A stretch of DNA of 39,749 bases from Candidatus Polarisedimenticolaceae bacterium (lineage in GTDB: Bacteria > Acidobacteriota > Polarisedimenticolia > Polarisedimenticolales > DASRJG01), in assembly GCA_036275915.1 (NCBI GenBank), contig DASUCV010000016.1:1-39749 (forward strand), written 5' to 3'. The notes below the pieces were generated by a model. It saw only the letters and a list, made by a program, of their open reading frames with translations, was not told where the DNA came from and did not search any database. The translations under genes were made by a program, and so were the position numbers. How positions within the stretch are numbered: position 1 is the stretch's first letter; each line of letters begins with the position of its first letter. Shown here one piece after another: positions 27,204 to 34,636 of this stretch.

Positions 27204-28252
27204 AGAACGGGAACAAGAAGCACAAGGAGCGCCTCAGGATCCTCGTCCTCTTCGAAATCCTGGAGGCCCCCGCCCCCGACGAGGAGTACGAGCGCCGGAT
27301 GCGGGAAGAACCCGACTGGCGCACGGAGGGGCACGTCGTCGCCGCGCTCAAGGCGCTCGGCCACGAGGTCCACCTGGGCGCGATCTACAAGAACCCGCGC
27401 GACGTCATCGACATCGTCGAGCGCATCCAGCCCGACCTCGTGTGGAACTTCGTCCAGACCTTCCACGGCACGCGCTACTACGAGAGCCACATCGCCGGCG
27501 TCCTCGAGCTGTGCAAGGTCCCCTACACCGGCTGCGACCACCGCGCGCTCATGCTCTGCCAGGACAAGGCGCTCTCGAAGGAGATCCTGAAGCACCACCG
27601 CGTCCCGGTTCCCGCGTTCGTGGTGTCGCGCCGCTCGCAGCCCTTGAAGAAGCTCGGCAAGGCGATCTTCCCCGTCATGGTGAAGCCCCTCGCCGAGGAA
27701 GGCTCGGTCGGCATCTCGCGCGACTCGTTCGCCGAGACGGAAGAGCAGGCGATCGCGCGCGCGAGCTTCTTGCACGACCGCCTCAAGCAAGACGTCATCA
27801 TCGAGCAGTATGTCTCGGGGCGCGAGATCTACGTCGGCGTCCTCGGCAACGACCGCCTCAAGGTTCTCCCGCCGCGCGAGCTGAAGTTCTCGAAGGTCCC
27901 CGAGGGCGAGCCCAAGTTCGCCAGCTTCAAGGCGAAGTGGGACGAGGGCTACCGCGAGCGCTGGGGCATCCACTCCACGTTTCCCGACGATCTCTCCGAG
28001 ACGCTCCAGCGCTCGATTGCCACGGTCGCCAAGCGCGTCTTCCGCGCCCTCCAGATGCACGGCTTCGGCCGTATCGACCTGCGCGTCACCGAGGAAGGAA
28101 AGCTCGTGGTGGTGGAAGCCAACCCCAACCCTGAAATCGCCTCCGGCGAAGACCTCGCAGAAGCCGCCGCGAAGACCGGGATGCCCTACAACGAGCTGAT
28201 CGAGCGCATCGTCGCACTCGGCCTCGAGCGCTCGAACCCCAAGGGCGCCTGA
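27200..28252 (+). CDS. ATP-grasp ligase, D-alanine-D-alanine-ligase-like
   Basis: 350 aa. An N-terminal preATP-grasp domain (ILVLFEILE..., DLVWNFVQTFHG) is followed by the ATP-binding core: VMVKPLAEEGSVGIS (phosphate and lysine loop), IIEQYVSGREIYVGVLG and FGRIDLRVTEEG. The metal-binding end is VVVEANPNPEIASGED, in which E and N replace the Ddl-type E-x-N. The architecture is that of Ddl, but the Ddl serine loop and substrate signature are not seen, so the product is probably another amide or peptide bond. The start overlaps the metallopeptidase stop, and the stop overlaps the TerC start (TGATG). A dedicated peptide ligase paired with a peptidase is an inference from gene order. Confidence 0.88.
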   Translation: MKNGNKKHKERLRILVLFEILEAPAPDEEYERRMREEPDWRTEGHVVAALKALGHEVHLGAIYKNPRDVIDIVERIQPDLVWNFVQTFHGTRYYESHIAGVLELCKVPYTGCDHRALMLCQDKALSKEILKHHRVPVPAFVVSRRSQPLKKLGKAIFPVMVKPLAEEGSVGISRDSFAETEEQAIARASFLHDRLKQDVIIEQYVSGREIYVGVLGNDRLKVLPPRELKFSKVPEGEPKFASFKAKWDEGYRERWGIHSTFPDDLSETLQRSIATVAKRVFRALQMHGFGRIDLRVTEEGKLVVVEANPNPEIASGEDLAEAAAKTGMPYNELIERIVALGLERSNPKGA

Positions 28253-29187
28253 TGACCGAGCTCCTCGGCGGTCACAGCGCGATGCCCTGGATCCTCTTCA
28301 ACGTCTTCCTCGCGGTCTGCCTCGCGATCGACTTCACCTTCGCGGCCGGCAAGCACCGCGCGATCGGATTCAAGGAGGCGATCGGCTGGAACGTCTTCTG
28401 GATCGTCATCGCCCTCGCCTTCACCGGCGTCGTCATCTACGAGTACGGACGCGCCGCGGGCGCCGCGTATCTCACCGGCTACGTCGTCGAGCGCGCACTC
28501 TCGATCGACAACCTCTTCGTCTTCCTCATCATCTTCCAGTACTTCCACGTCAAGGACGACCGCCAGGCGCGCGTCCTCTTCTGGGGAATCATCGGCGCGC
28601 TCCTGATGCGCGGCGTGTTCATCCTGCTCGGCGCTGCTCTCGTCGCGAAGTTCCACTTCCTCCTCTACTTCTTCGGCGCGTTCCTCCTCTATACAGGCGT
28701 CGCGCTCATCGTGAAGAAGGACGAGAAGTCGCCGCATCCCGAGAAGAACCTCGTCGTGCGCCTGGCGTCGAAGATCATCCCGATGGACGCGCACGCCGAC
28801 GAGGACCAGTTCTTCGTGAAGCGGTCGGGGAAGTGGCACGGGACGCCGCTCTTCGTCGTCCTTCTGCTCGTCGCAACGACCGACTTCGTCTTCGCGCTCG
28901 ACTCGCTTCCCGCGATCCTCGGCATCACGCGCGACCCGTGGATCCTCTACACGTCGAACGCCTTCGCGATCCTCGGGATGCGCGTCCTCTACTTCCTGCT
29001 CGCCGCGCTCCTGCCCAAGTTCCGCTTCCTCAACTACGGCCTGTCGATCATCCTCGTCTTCATCGGGCTGCGGATGCTCCTCGAGAAGTGGGTTCATCTC
29101 GGGACGGAGCTCACGCTCGGGATCGTCGTGCTCGTGCTGGCGGGGTCGATGGTCGCGTCGATGGTGATACCGGAGCGGAAGTCCTAA
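28252..29187 (+). CDS. TerC-family integral membrane protein
   Basis: 311 aa with about nine membrane helices. Family marks are the acidic residues inside helices: LAIDFTF (D27), VERALSIDNLFVFLIIF and TTDFVFALDSLPAILGIT. A mid-protein cytoplasmic loop (KKDEKSPHPEKN...HADEDQFFVKRSGKWHG) is typical. TerC/Alx-type proteins are linked to metal-ion (Mn) export and to tellurium resistance. It is the third gene of a coupled cassette with the peptidase and ATP-grasp ligase. Its stop codon TAA begins the large palindrome at 29185. Confidence 0.92.
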   Translation: MTELLGGHSAMPWILFNVFLAVCLAIDFTFAAGKHRAIGFKEAIGWNVFWIVIALAFTGVVIYEYGRAAGAAYLTGYVVERALSIDNLFVFLIIFQYFHVKDDRQARVLFWGIIGALLMRGVFILLGAALVAKFHFLLYFFGAFLLYTGVALIVKKDEKSPHPEKNLVVRLASKIIPMDAHADEDQFFVKRSGKWHGTPLFVVLLLVATTDFVFALDSLPAILGITRDPWILYTSNAFAILGMRVLYFLLAALLPKFRFLNYGLSIILVFIGLRMLLEKWVHLGTELTLGIVVLVLAGSMVASMVIPERKS

Positions 29188-29304
29188 ATGGGGACATTCT
29201 GCTTTTTCTTCCAGAAATAAGGAGACAGGTACCGATTTCGCGACTCCAGGAAATCGGTACCTGTCTCCTTATTTCTGGAAGAAAAAGCAGAATGTCCCCA
29301 TTTA
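29185..29304. repeat. Family A palindromic repeat, full copy: perfect 55-bp inverted repeat
   Basis: Left arm 29185-29239, loop GCGACTCCAG (29240-29249), right arm 29250-29304; the arms are exact reverse complements. Inside are two motif tiers: outer (A)TGGGGACATTCTGC...TTCC and inner AGAAATAAGGAGACAGGTACCGATTTC. The inner tier repeats in the 26053 copy. The left end is the stop codon of TerC and the right end the stop codon of the convergent HD-GYP gene. It could also act as a two-way terminator. Confidence 0.95.
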
Positions 29305-30333
29305 CGAGAGCGGCACCGTGAACGGCTTCGGCTTGAGCGCCTGCGTCAGCGCGTCGACGCTCGCCGCGTCCCACTGCGCGCCGCGGCGCTCCTTCATGAG
29401 ACCGAGCGCGCCGTCGCGCGTCAGAGGCTTCCGCACCAGGGACGTCGTCATCGCGTCGAACGCTTCCGCGACCGCGAGGATCCGCGACGCGCGCGGGATG
29501 TCGTCGCCCTTCCTGCCGTAGTAGCCGCTGCCGTCGACGTACTCGTGGTGGTTGAGGATCGCATCGGCGACGGCTTCGTCGCGGTCGAGGGCGCGCAGGA
29601 TGGCGGCGCCGCGCTCGGGGTGCGTGCGGAGGAGACGGAGCTGGCCGTCGCCGAGCGGCGTCTTCTGGCGGAGCATCTCGATCGGGAGCGCGACCTTGCC
29701 GATGTCGTGGAGCATCGCGGCCCTGAGGAGCGGCATCGCCTCGCCGTCGGTGAGGTCGAGCTCGTCGGCGATCATGGCGGCGAAGTTGGTCACCCGTTCG
29801 GCGTGGCCGGGCTCGAAGCCGTCGCGGCGGTCGGCCCAGTCGGCGACGCGGGCGGCGACCTCGAGGTAGGGGCCGGCCGGCTTCGAGGGGCGCGGCACGC
29901 GGCTGCGGAGGAGCGAGCTCAGCGCTTCGCTCCAGCGCGCCTTCTTGGTCTCGGGCTCGGCCTCGTGGTGGAGGACGACGCGACGGACGCGCACCAGGGC
30001 GTCGACGCGGCCCAGGAGCTCTTCCGACGGGAAGGGGCTCGTGATGCGATCGATGAGGCGCTCCTCGACGAACGGGTCCTGCGCCTCGTCGGTGTCGCGA
30101 TGGATGAAGAGGATCGGCGGTGCCATGCCGCGACGGGTGCCGAGGGGCAGACGGAGGACCGCGTCGGTGTCGGCGACCGCCGCGACGACGACTTCCGGCG
30201 CTTCGGTGCGCTCGGCCTCGAGCAGCTTGTGGAGATCCTTGACCGTCGCGACGCGGTGGCCGTCGTGGCCGAGGATCTCGCGGATCCCTCCGGTGCGCTC
30301 CCGATCGTCCCCGACGAGCAGCAGATTCGCCAC
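29302..30333 (-). CDS. HD-GYP domain protein with degenerate receiver-like N-terminus
   Basis: 343 aa. Residues 1-120 have receiver-like length and start (LLLVGDDRERTGGIREIL), but the usual phospho-acceptor position reads VVVAAVADTD with no Asp following the beta-3 strand; phosphotransfer is doubtful. The HD-GYP domain (about 155-325) has H177, HDIGK (209-213), H262-H263-E264 with DGSGY (267-271) and D293 (AFDAMT). The eponymous GYP is GYY here. Such domains degrade cyclic di-GMP (some act on cGAMP). It is a stand-alone gene convergent with terC and separated from it only by the palindrome. Confidence 0.88.
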   Translation of the reverse strand: MANLLLVGDDRERTGGIREILGHDGHRVATVKDLHKLLEAERTEAPEVVVAAVADTDAVLRLPLGTRRGMAPPILFIHRDTDEAQDPFVEERLIDRITSPFPSEELLGRVDALVRVRRVVLHHEAEPETKKARWSEALSSLLRSRVPRPSKPAGPYLEVAARVADWADRRDGFEPGHAERVTNFAAMIADELDLTDGEAMPLLRAAMLHDIGKVALPIEMLRQKTPLGDGQLRLLRTHPERGAAILRALDRDEAVADAILNHHEYVDGSGYYGRKGDDIPRASRILAVAEAFDAMTTSLVRKPLTRDGALGLMKERRGAQWDAASVDALTQALKPKPFTVPLS

Positions 30334-30450
30334 GGCCTTCCCTCCCCCAGGGAAATCTAGGGTCCGGTTCCGGGAATGTCACCCCAAGATGGGGTGGGGC
30401 GCAGGGGCCCGATTTGGTAACCTCGATGACAATCCGATCGGAGGTGGACC

Positions 30451-30888
30451 GTGCCTTCAGTTGCCGTATGGATCTTGGTCGCGCTCGCCGCGGTCGTGGT
30501 GGCGGCGGTCGTTCCGGCGCTCATCCAGTTGCGCCGGACGCTCATGACCGCCGAGCGAACCCTCGAGTCGACCGGCAAGCGCGTGGACGAGACCCTCGTC
30601 CAGCTCGCGGCGACCCTGGAGCGGGTCAACCGCGCCTCGGCCGAGCTGGAGAAAGGGGTCCACCGCGTCTCGGGGCTCCTCGAGAGCCTCGGCACCGCGG
30701 GGGATGCCCTCATGAACATTCGCGCCTCGATCGGCCGCGTCGCCGCGGTCGGCGCGGTGGTCGCCGAAGCCGTCTCCGGACCGTTCCGGTCGCTCTTCGG
30801 GAAGCGCCGGGAGCACCGCCACGGTCACGACGGCGAGCCGCGTCCCGATGACGCTTCACGTCCGAAGACCGAGGAGATCATCCGATGA
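30451..30888 (+). CDS. DUF948-like membrane-anchored protein
   Basis: 145 aa. One N-terminal membrane segment (about 5-25) is followed by an extended helical, coiled-coil-like region (QLRRTLMTAERTLESTGKRVDETLVQLAATLERVNRASAELE) and a charged, disordered tail. This is the layout of DUF948 small envelope proteins, which commonly sit beside YtxH genes. It starts at GTG 30451 with GGAGGTG at 30440-30446. It is coupled by ATGA to the YtxH gene. Function unknown; general-stress or envelope roles are described for relatives in Firmicutes. Confidence 0.8.
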   Translation: MPSVAVWILVALAAVVVAAVVPALIQLRRTLMTAERTLESTGKRVDETLVQLAATLERVNRASAELEKGVHRVSGLLESLGTAGDALMNIRASIGRVAAVGAVVAEAVSGPFRSLFGKRREHRHGHDGEPRPDDASRPKTEEIIR

Positions 30889-31094
30889 GCGATTCATTGA
30901 ACGAGCGGGTGTATGCGACCTCCGGGATGTCGGGAGCGACGGTGCTCTTGGCGTTCCTCGCCGGCGCCGCGGTCGGAGCGGTCGCGGTACTCCTGACGAC
31001 GCCGAAGACCGGATCCGAGATGCGCGCGACGCTTCGGGACTGGGCGAAGAGCTTCGGCGACGGCGAAGAGCGCGACGTCGAAGCCCGCAGCTAG
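30885..31094 (+). CDS. YtxH-domain small membrane protein
   Basis: 69 aa. A single glycine/alanine-rich transmembrane segment (about 17-37: GATVLLAFLAGAAVGAVAVLL) is followed by TTPKTGSEMR, the YtxH hallmark, and a short charged tail. It starts inside the DUF948 gene end (ATGA). Its stop shares the CTAG palindrome with the stop of the convergent YheT gene. Confidence 0.82.
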   Translation: MSDSLNERVYATSGMSGATVLLAFLAGAAVGAVAVLLTTPKTGSEMRATLRDWAKSFGDGEERDVEARS

Positions 31095-32107
31095 GCGCCG
31101 CGCGTCAGCACGTCGTCCATGAACGACAGAGCGGCCTCGCCGGCCCAGTAGCGGGGCCGCGCGGCACGCCAGTAGCCGCAGTGCCCGCCGCCCCGCGGGT
31201 GAGCGAAGACGACGCGCCGCGCGCCGGCGCGGAACGGCTCGAACGCGCCGACGGGAACGAACGGATCGTCGTCCGAGGACAGCACGAGCGCCGGTCGTGC
31301 GACGGCGGCGAGCCGCGGCCCGGCGCTCGCCCCGGCGTAGTAATCGGCGGCCGACGCGTAGCCTGCGTCCGGGGCGGTGAAGGCGTCGTCGAACCCGCGG
31401 ACGCCGCGCGGGATCCGGCGAGGGCCGGGGACGTCGCGCACGCGCCGCAAGCGCTTCAGCTGCGTCCACAGCTTGCGGGTGAAGTAGGCGTGGTAGAGGC
31501 GGTTCGACGGCCGCTCGAGCGCCGCGATGCAGGCCGCGAGATCGACCGGGGGGTTGACGCCGACGATCGCGTCCGCGAGGCAGCTCCCGCCCGCCATGCC
31601 CGCGTACTTGAGGGCGATGTTCCCTCCCAGCGAGAAGCCGACGAGGCCGTACGGGCGGGGTAGGCCGCGACGGTCGAGCGCCGCGAGCACCGCCCCGGCG
31701 TCGTCCGACTGCCCGGCGTTGTACAGGGTCGACGCGAGCGCTTCGGTTCCCCCGCAGGTCCGGAGGTTGACGCGCGCCACGGCCCAGCCGCGGGCGAGCG
31801 CCAACGCTCCCGTCCGCCGCATGTAGCCCGACTCCGCGGAGCCGCCGAGTCCGTGGAGGAGCACGAGCGTCCCGATCGGGTGCGCCGGCTTGTGGAGGAG
31901 GACGCGCACGGCACTCCCCGGCGCCACCGGCACGTCGAGCGTCTCGGCCCTCCCGCGGATCGGGCGCGCGGGGAGGAGCGAGGGAAGGATCGTCTGGCCG
32001 TGGCGGCCGCGCAGCCAGAAGGCAGGCCGGAACTCGGGAAGAGGGGACAGCTTCCGAAACTCGGCGTTCGGAGTTTCGGAAGCTGTCCCCTCTTCGCTCC
32101 CCGTCAC
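31091..32107 (-). CDS. YheT-family alpha/beta hydrolase
   Basis: 338 aa. After a repeat-encoded N-terminus, the family sequence starts at EFRPAFWLRGRHGQTILPSL, close to the usual family start. The nucleophile elbow is GFSLGGN and the catalytic histidine lies in GGGHCGYW. The start is GTG 32107, overlapping the phosphatase stop (GTGA), since there is no other canonical start before the conserved region. Consequently residues 4-24 or so (SEEGTASETP...KLSPLPE) are encoded by the 58-nt family B palindrome at 32038-32095. This N-terminal oddity is seen directly; whether it is tolerated or the true start is elsewhere is uncertain. YheT relatives are poorly characterised esterases. Confidence 0.85.
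   Translation of the reverse strand: MTGSEEGTASETPNAEFRKLSPLPEFRPAFWLRGRHGQTILPSLLPARPIRGRAETLDVPVAPGSAVRVLLHKPAHPIGTLVLLHGLGGSAESGYMRRTGALALARGWAVARVNLRTCGGTEALASTLYNAGQSDDAGAVLAALDRRGLPRPYGLVGFSLGGNIALKYAGMAGGSCLADAIVGVNPPVDLAACIAALERPSNRLYHAYFTRKLWTQLKRLRRVRDVPGPRRIPRGVRGFDDAFTAPDAGYASAADYYAGASAGPRLAAVARPALVLSSDDDPFVPVGAFEPFRAGARRVVFAHPRGGGHCGYWRAARPRYWAGEAALSFMDDVLTRGA
32038..32095. repeat. Family B palindromic repeat, perfect copy within coding sequence
   Basis: Perfect 25-bp inverted repeat: arms 32038-32062 and 32071-32095, loop 32063-32070 (GGCGTTCG). The arm is GAAGAGGGGACAGCTTCCGAAACTC. It lies entirely within the N-terminal codons of the YheT gene and ends 9 nt before the phosphatase stop. 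Confidence 0.95.
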
Positions 32108-33774
32108 GGGCAGCGGCGCGCGATCAGAACCGTCACGTCGTCGGCGGCGGGGGCGCCAGCGGCCCACGCGAGGATGCGCGCCTTGATCTCGGCGACGAGC
32201 CGCGCCGCGCCGTCGCCGGCGTGCGAGACGACGAGCTTCGCCAGGCGGTCCTCGCCGAACTCCTCGCCCGACGGGTCCTGCTCTTCGGTGACGCCGTCGG
32301 AGAAGAGCGTGAGCACGTCGCCCGGCTCGAGACGGACCTTCTTCACGTCGTAGCCGAGGTCGGGGAAGATCCCGAGGATCGTCCCGCAGCTCGGCAGGCG
32401 CTCGATCGTGCCGCCGTTCCGTATCAGGAGCGGCGGGTTGTGCCCGGCGTTGCAGTAGGTCATCTCGCCGGTCTTCGAGTCGAGCAGGCCGAAGAAGAGG
32501 CTGACGAACCGGTTCTTCGGGAAGTTCGCGGCGACGACTCGATCGAGCCGCGACATCAGGAGCGGGATGTCTTCCGGCGGATCGGTGAGAAGGACCTGGA
32601 CGCCTCCCTTGAGCGCGGTCATCAGAAGCGCCGCCGGCATCCCCTTGCCGCTGACGTCGCCGAGGACGAGGCCGATCCGGCCGTCCAGGTACGGAAAGTA
32701 GTCGAAGTAGTCGCCACCGACGGTGCGGCACGGCAGATTGTGACCGGCCAGCTCGAACCCCGGGACCACCGGCGCTTCGAGCGGCAGCAGGCGCTGCTGG
32801 ATGACCGCCGCCTGCTCGAGGTCTCGCGATTGGATCCGCTCCTGCGCTTCAACCAAGGCAAGCCGCTGCTGCTCGATGCGGATCGCGGCGACGTTCGCGA
32901 GCACGGTGAGCAAGTCGAGATCGTCCGGGGTGAACGGACGCGCGAACGAACGCGAGTCGACGTTGATGAGCCCGATCACGCGGTCGTTCGTCTGGAGCGG
33001 CACCGCCATGACGCTCTGGATCTGCTGGCCGACGATGCTGTCCCGCGCCTTGAACGCCTCGTCGAGCGCCGTGTCGCGAACGAGGAGCGACGCCCGGTCG
33101 CGGAGCACGCGGTCCCGGACGGTGGAGCTGATGCGGAACCCCTCGCCGCGGACCGAGCGCGCGACGAGATCTTCGCCTTCGAGGGTCATGAGAACGCCGC
33201 GCTCGGCGCCGACCGCCTGGATCGAGAGGTCGAGGATCAGCTCGAACAGCTCGTCGAGAGGACGGTGCCCGGCCAGCTCGCGCCCCGCGCGGATGAGCGC
33301 GGCGACACCCGGGTGGTCGAGCGGGAGGCCCTTGCGCTCGCGGTCCATCGGCGTCGGCGTCTTCGCCGTCCCGGGCATCGTGTTCTCGCGCGAGAGCACG
33401 CCACGGAGGCTCGTCATGACCGTGGCGCGCAGCGGGCCCTCGTCGCCGCCGGGAACGAACTCGACCGGCCCCGTCGACGACTTCGTTCCCCCGAAGACGA
33501 GGACGAGCTGGCCGGCGCCGATCCGGTCGCCGGCGGAGAGACGGGTCTTTCCCTCGACGCGGCGGCCGTTGATCGTCGTCCGGTTCTTGGCTCCCAGGTC
33601 CTCGACGTACCAGCCGTCCCCCGCCTGCTCGAGGACGAGGTGGTGGCGCGATAGGCTCATGTCGCTCGGGAACGACAGGTCGTTGTCGCTCGACCGCCCG
33701 ATCCGCAATTTGTCGCGGTCGAGGACCACTTGCCGGGTCGCACCACCCGGCTCGAGCACCGAGATCTCTTGCAT
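32104..33774 (-). CDS. FHA-GAF-PP2C (SpoIIE-type) serine phosphatase
   Basis: 556 aa, three domains. The FHA phosphothreonine-binding domain is at about 20-95 (RIGRSSDNDLSFPSDMSLSRHHLVLE, with RSS and SRHH). The GAF sensor spans about 160-310 (DLSIQAVGAERGVLMTLEG, VMAVPLQTNDRVIGLINVD). A helical linker (EAQERIQSRDLEQAAVIQQRLLP) leads to the PP2C/SpoIIE domain at about 330-555. Its metal sites are GGDYFDYF, LGDVSGKGMPAALLM, NAGHNPP and LFSDGVTE, with DDVTVL at the end. It probably dephosphorylates serine/threonine on a regulator such as an anti-sigma antagonist; no partner is in the window. ATG 33774 directly starts the FHA fold. Confidence 0.93.
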   Translation of the reverse strand: MQEISVLEPGGATRQVVLDRDKLRIGRSSDNDLSFPSDMSLSRHHLVLEQAGDGWYVEDLGAKNRTTINGRRVEGKTRLSAGDRIGAGQLVLVFGGTKSSTGPVEFVPGGDEGPLRATVMTSLRGVLSRENTMPGTAKTPTPMDRERKGLPLDHPGVAALIRAGRELAGHRPLDELFELILDLSIQAVGAERGVLMTLEGEDLVARSVRGEGFRISSTVRDRVLRDRASLLVRDTALDEAFKARDSIVGQQIQSVMAVPLQTNDRVIGLINVDSRSFARPFTPDDLDLLTVLANVAAIRIEQQRLALVEAQERIQSRDLEQAAVIQQRLLPLEAPVVPGFELAGHNLPCRTVGGDYFDYFPYLDGRIGLVLGDVSGKGMPAALLMTALKGGVQVLLTDPPEDIPLLMSRLDRVVAANFPKNRFVSLFFGLLDSKTGEMTYCNAGHNPPLLIRNGGTIERLPSCGTILGIFPDLGYDVKKVRLEPGDVLTLFSDGVTEEQDPSGEEFGEDRLAKLVVSHAGDGAARLVAEIKARILAWAAGAPAADDVTVLIARRCP

Positions 33775-33798
33775 ACGAGGGCTCCGTCGATGGCTCGC

Positions 33799-33804
33799 TA
33801 GAAT
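33799..33804 (+). promoter_or_regulatory. Possible -10 element of the plsC-like gene
   Basis: TAGAAT lies 6 nt before the GTG start at 33811, in a 36-nt divergent gap. A transcript from it would be essentially leaderless. No good -35 is seen. Confidence 0.3.
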
Positions 33805-33810
33805 ACACCC

Positions 33811-34611
33811 GTGCGTTGGTTGCGCCTTGCGTACAAGGTCCCCGGGGCCATCGCCGCCACGGCCCTCTTCGCGGTCATGACCCCGACCGTGCGCTTTCTG
33901 ACGCGCCGCGATAGCGGTGCCGTGCTCCGCGTCGGAGCCCGCGTCTGCCACGGCTGGGGCCGCTCGATGTGCGCGATTCTGAGCGTGAGGCGGGAGGTGC
34001 GGGGCACCGTCCCCGACGGCGGCGTCTACCTCGTGGCGTCGAACCACCTGTCCTACCTGGACATCTTCGTGCTCGGCTCGCTCTACCCGAGCACCTTCCT
34101 GGCGAAGCGCGAGATCGCCCGCTGGCCGTTCTTCGGCTGGGTCGCGCGCGGCGCGGGGACCCTGTTCGTCGACCGCGACCAGCCCAAGGACGTCGTCCGC
34201 GCGGGCCGCGAGATAGCGGAGCGGTTGTCGGCCGGGATTCCGATGACGATCTTCCCCGAGGGACGCAGCTCCCCCGGCAAGGACGTCCTCCCCTTCCAGC
34301 CGGCGCTGTTCGAGCCCGCCGCGCGCGCTGCCATCCCGTGCTGGGCCGTGTCGATCACCTACGAGACGCCCGGCACCGACGCGTCACCCGCGCGCACCGT
34401 CTGCTGGTACGACAGCGAGAACTTCGTCGTCCACTTCAAGCGGCTCGTCGCGCTCAGGGAGATCGTCGCGACCGTGACGTTCACCGGGCCGCCGATCATC
34501 TCGGACGATCGCAAAGTACTGGCGCGCGAGCTGTGGCAGAAGACGTCGGCGAGCTTCGAGCCTGTGAGGCAGGCGGAGGAAGAGGGCACAGCTTCCGAAA
34601 CCCTCGTCTGA
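33811..34611 (+). CDS. 1-acyl-sn-glycerol-3-phosphate acyltransferase (PlsC-like)
   Basis: 266 aa inner-membrane acyltransferase of phospholipid synthesis. The N-terminal hydrophobic segment (11-30) is followed by the acyltransferase blocks: NHLSYLD (H79, D84; the HX4D catalytic pair), GTLFVDRD, and FPEGRSS (E150, G151; phosphate binding). The C-terminus PVRQ-AEEEGTASETLV is supplied by a family B repeat and its stop lies in that repeat's loop, so the natural C-terminal tail may have been replaced. It is divergent from the phosphatase gene. Related ornithine-lipid acyltransferases share these motifs, so lipid specificity is not fixed. Confidence 0.9.
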   Translation: MRWLRLAYKVPGAIAATALFAVMTPTVRFLTRRDSGAVLRVGARVCHGWGRSMCAILSVRREVRGTVPDGGVYLVASNHLSYLDIFVLGSLYPSTFLAKREIARWPFFGWVARGAGTLFVDRDQPKDVVRAGREIAERLSAGIPMTIFPEGRSSPGKDVLPFQPALFEPAARAAIPCWAVSITYETPGTDASPARTVCWYDSENFVVHFKRLVALREIVATVTFTGPPIISDDRKVLARELWQKTSASFEPVRQAEEEGTASETLV

Positions 34612-34636
34612 GAGTTTCGGAAGCTGTCCCCTCTTC
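34579..34636. repeat. Family B palindromic repeat at a convergent gene junction
   Basis: Arms 34579-34605 and 34610-34636 are 27 nt with two mismatches and loop GTCT (34606-34609). It matches the 32038 copy over the 25-nt arm. The plsC-like stop falls in the loop and the cupin gene stop (34635-34637) at the right end. Confidence 0.92.

Noticed and set aside
29185-29304. CRISPR repeat or integron attC site
   Set aside because: No spaced direct repeats and no integrase; the structure is a single long inverted repeat with dispersed relatives.
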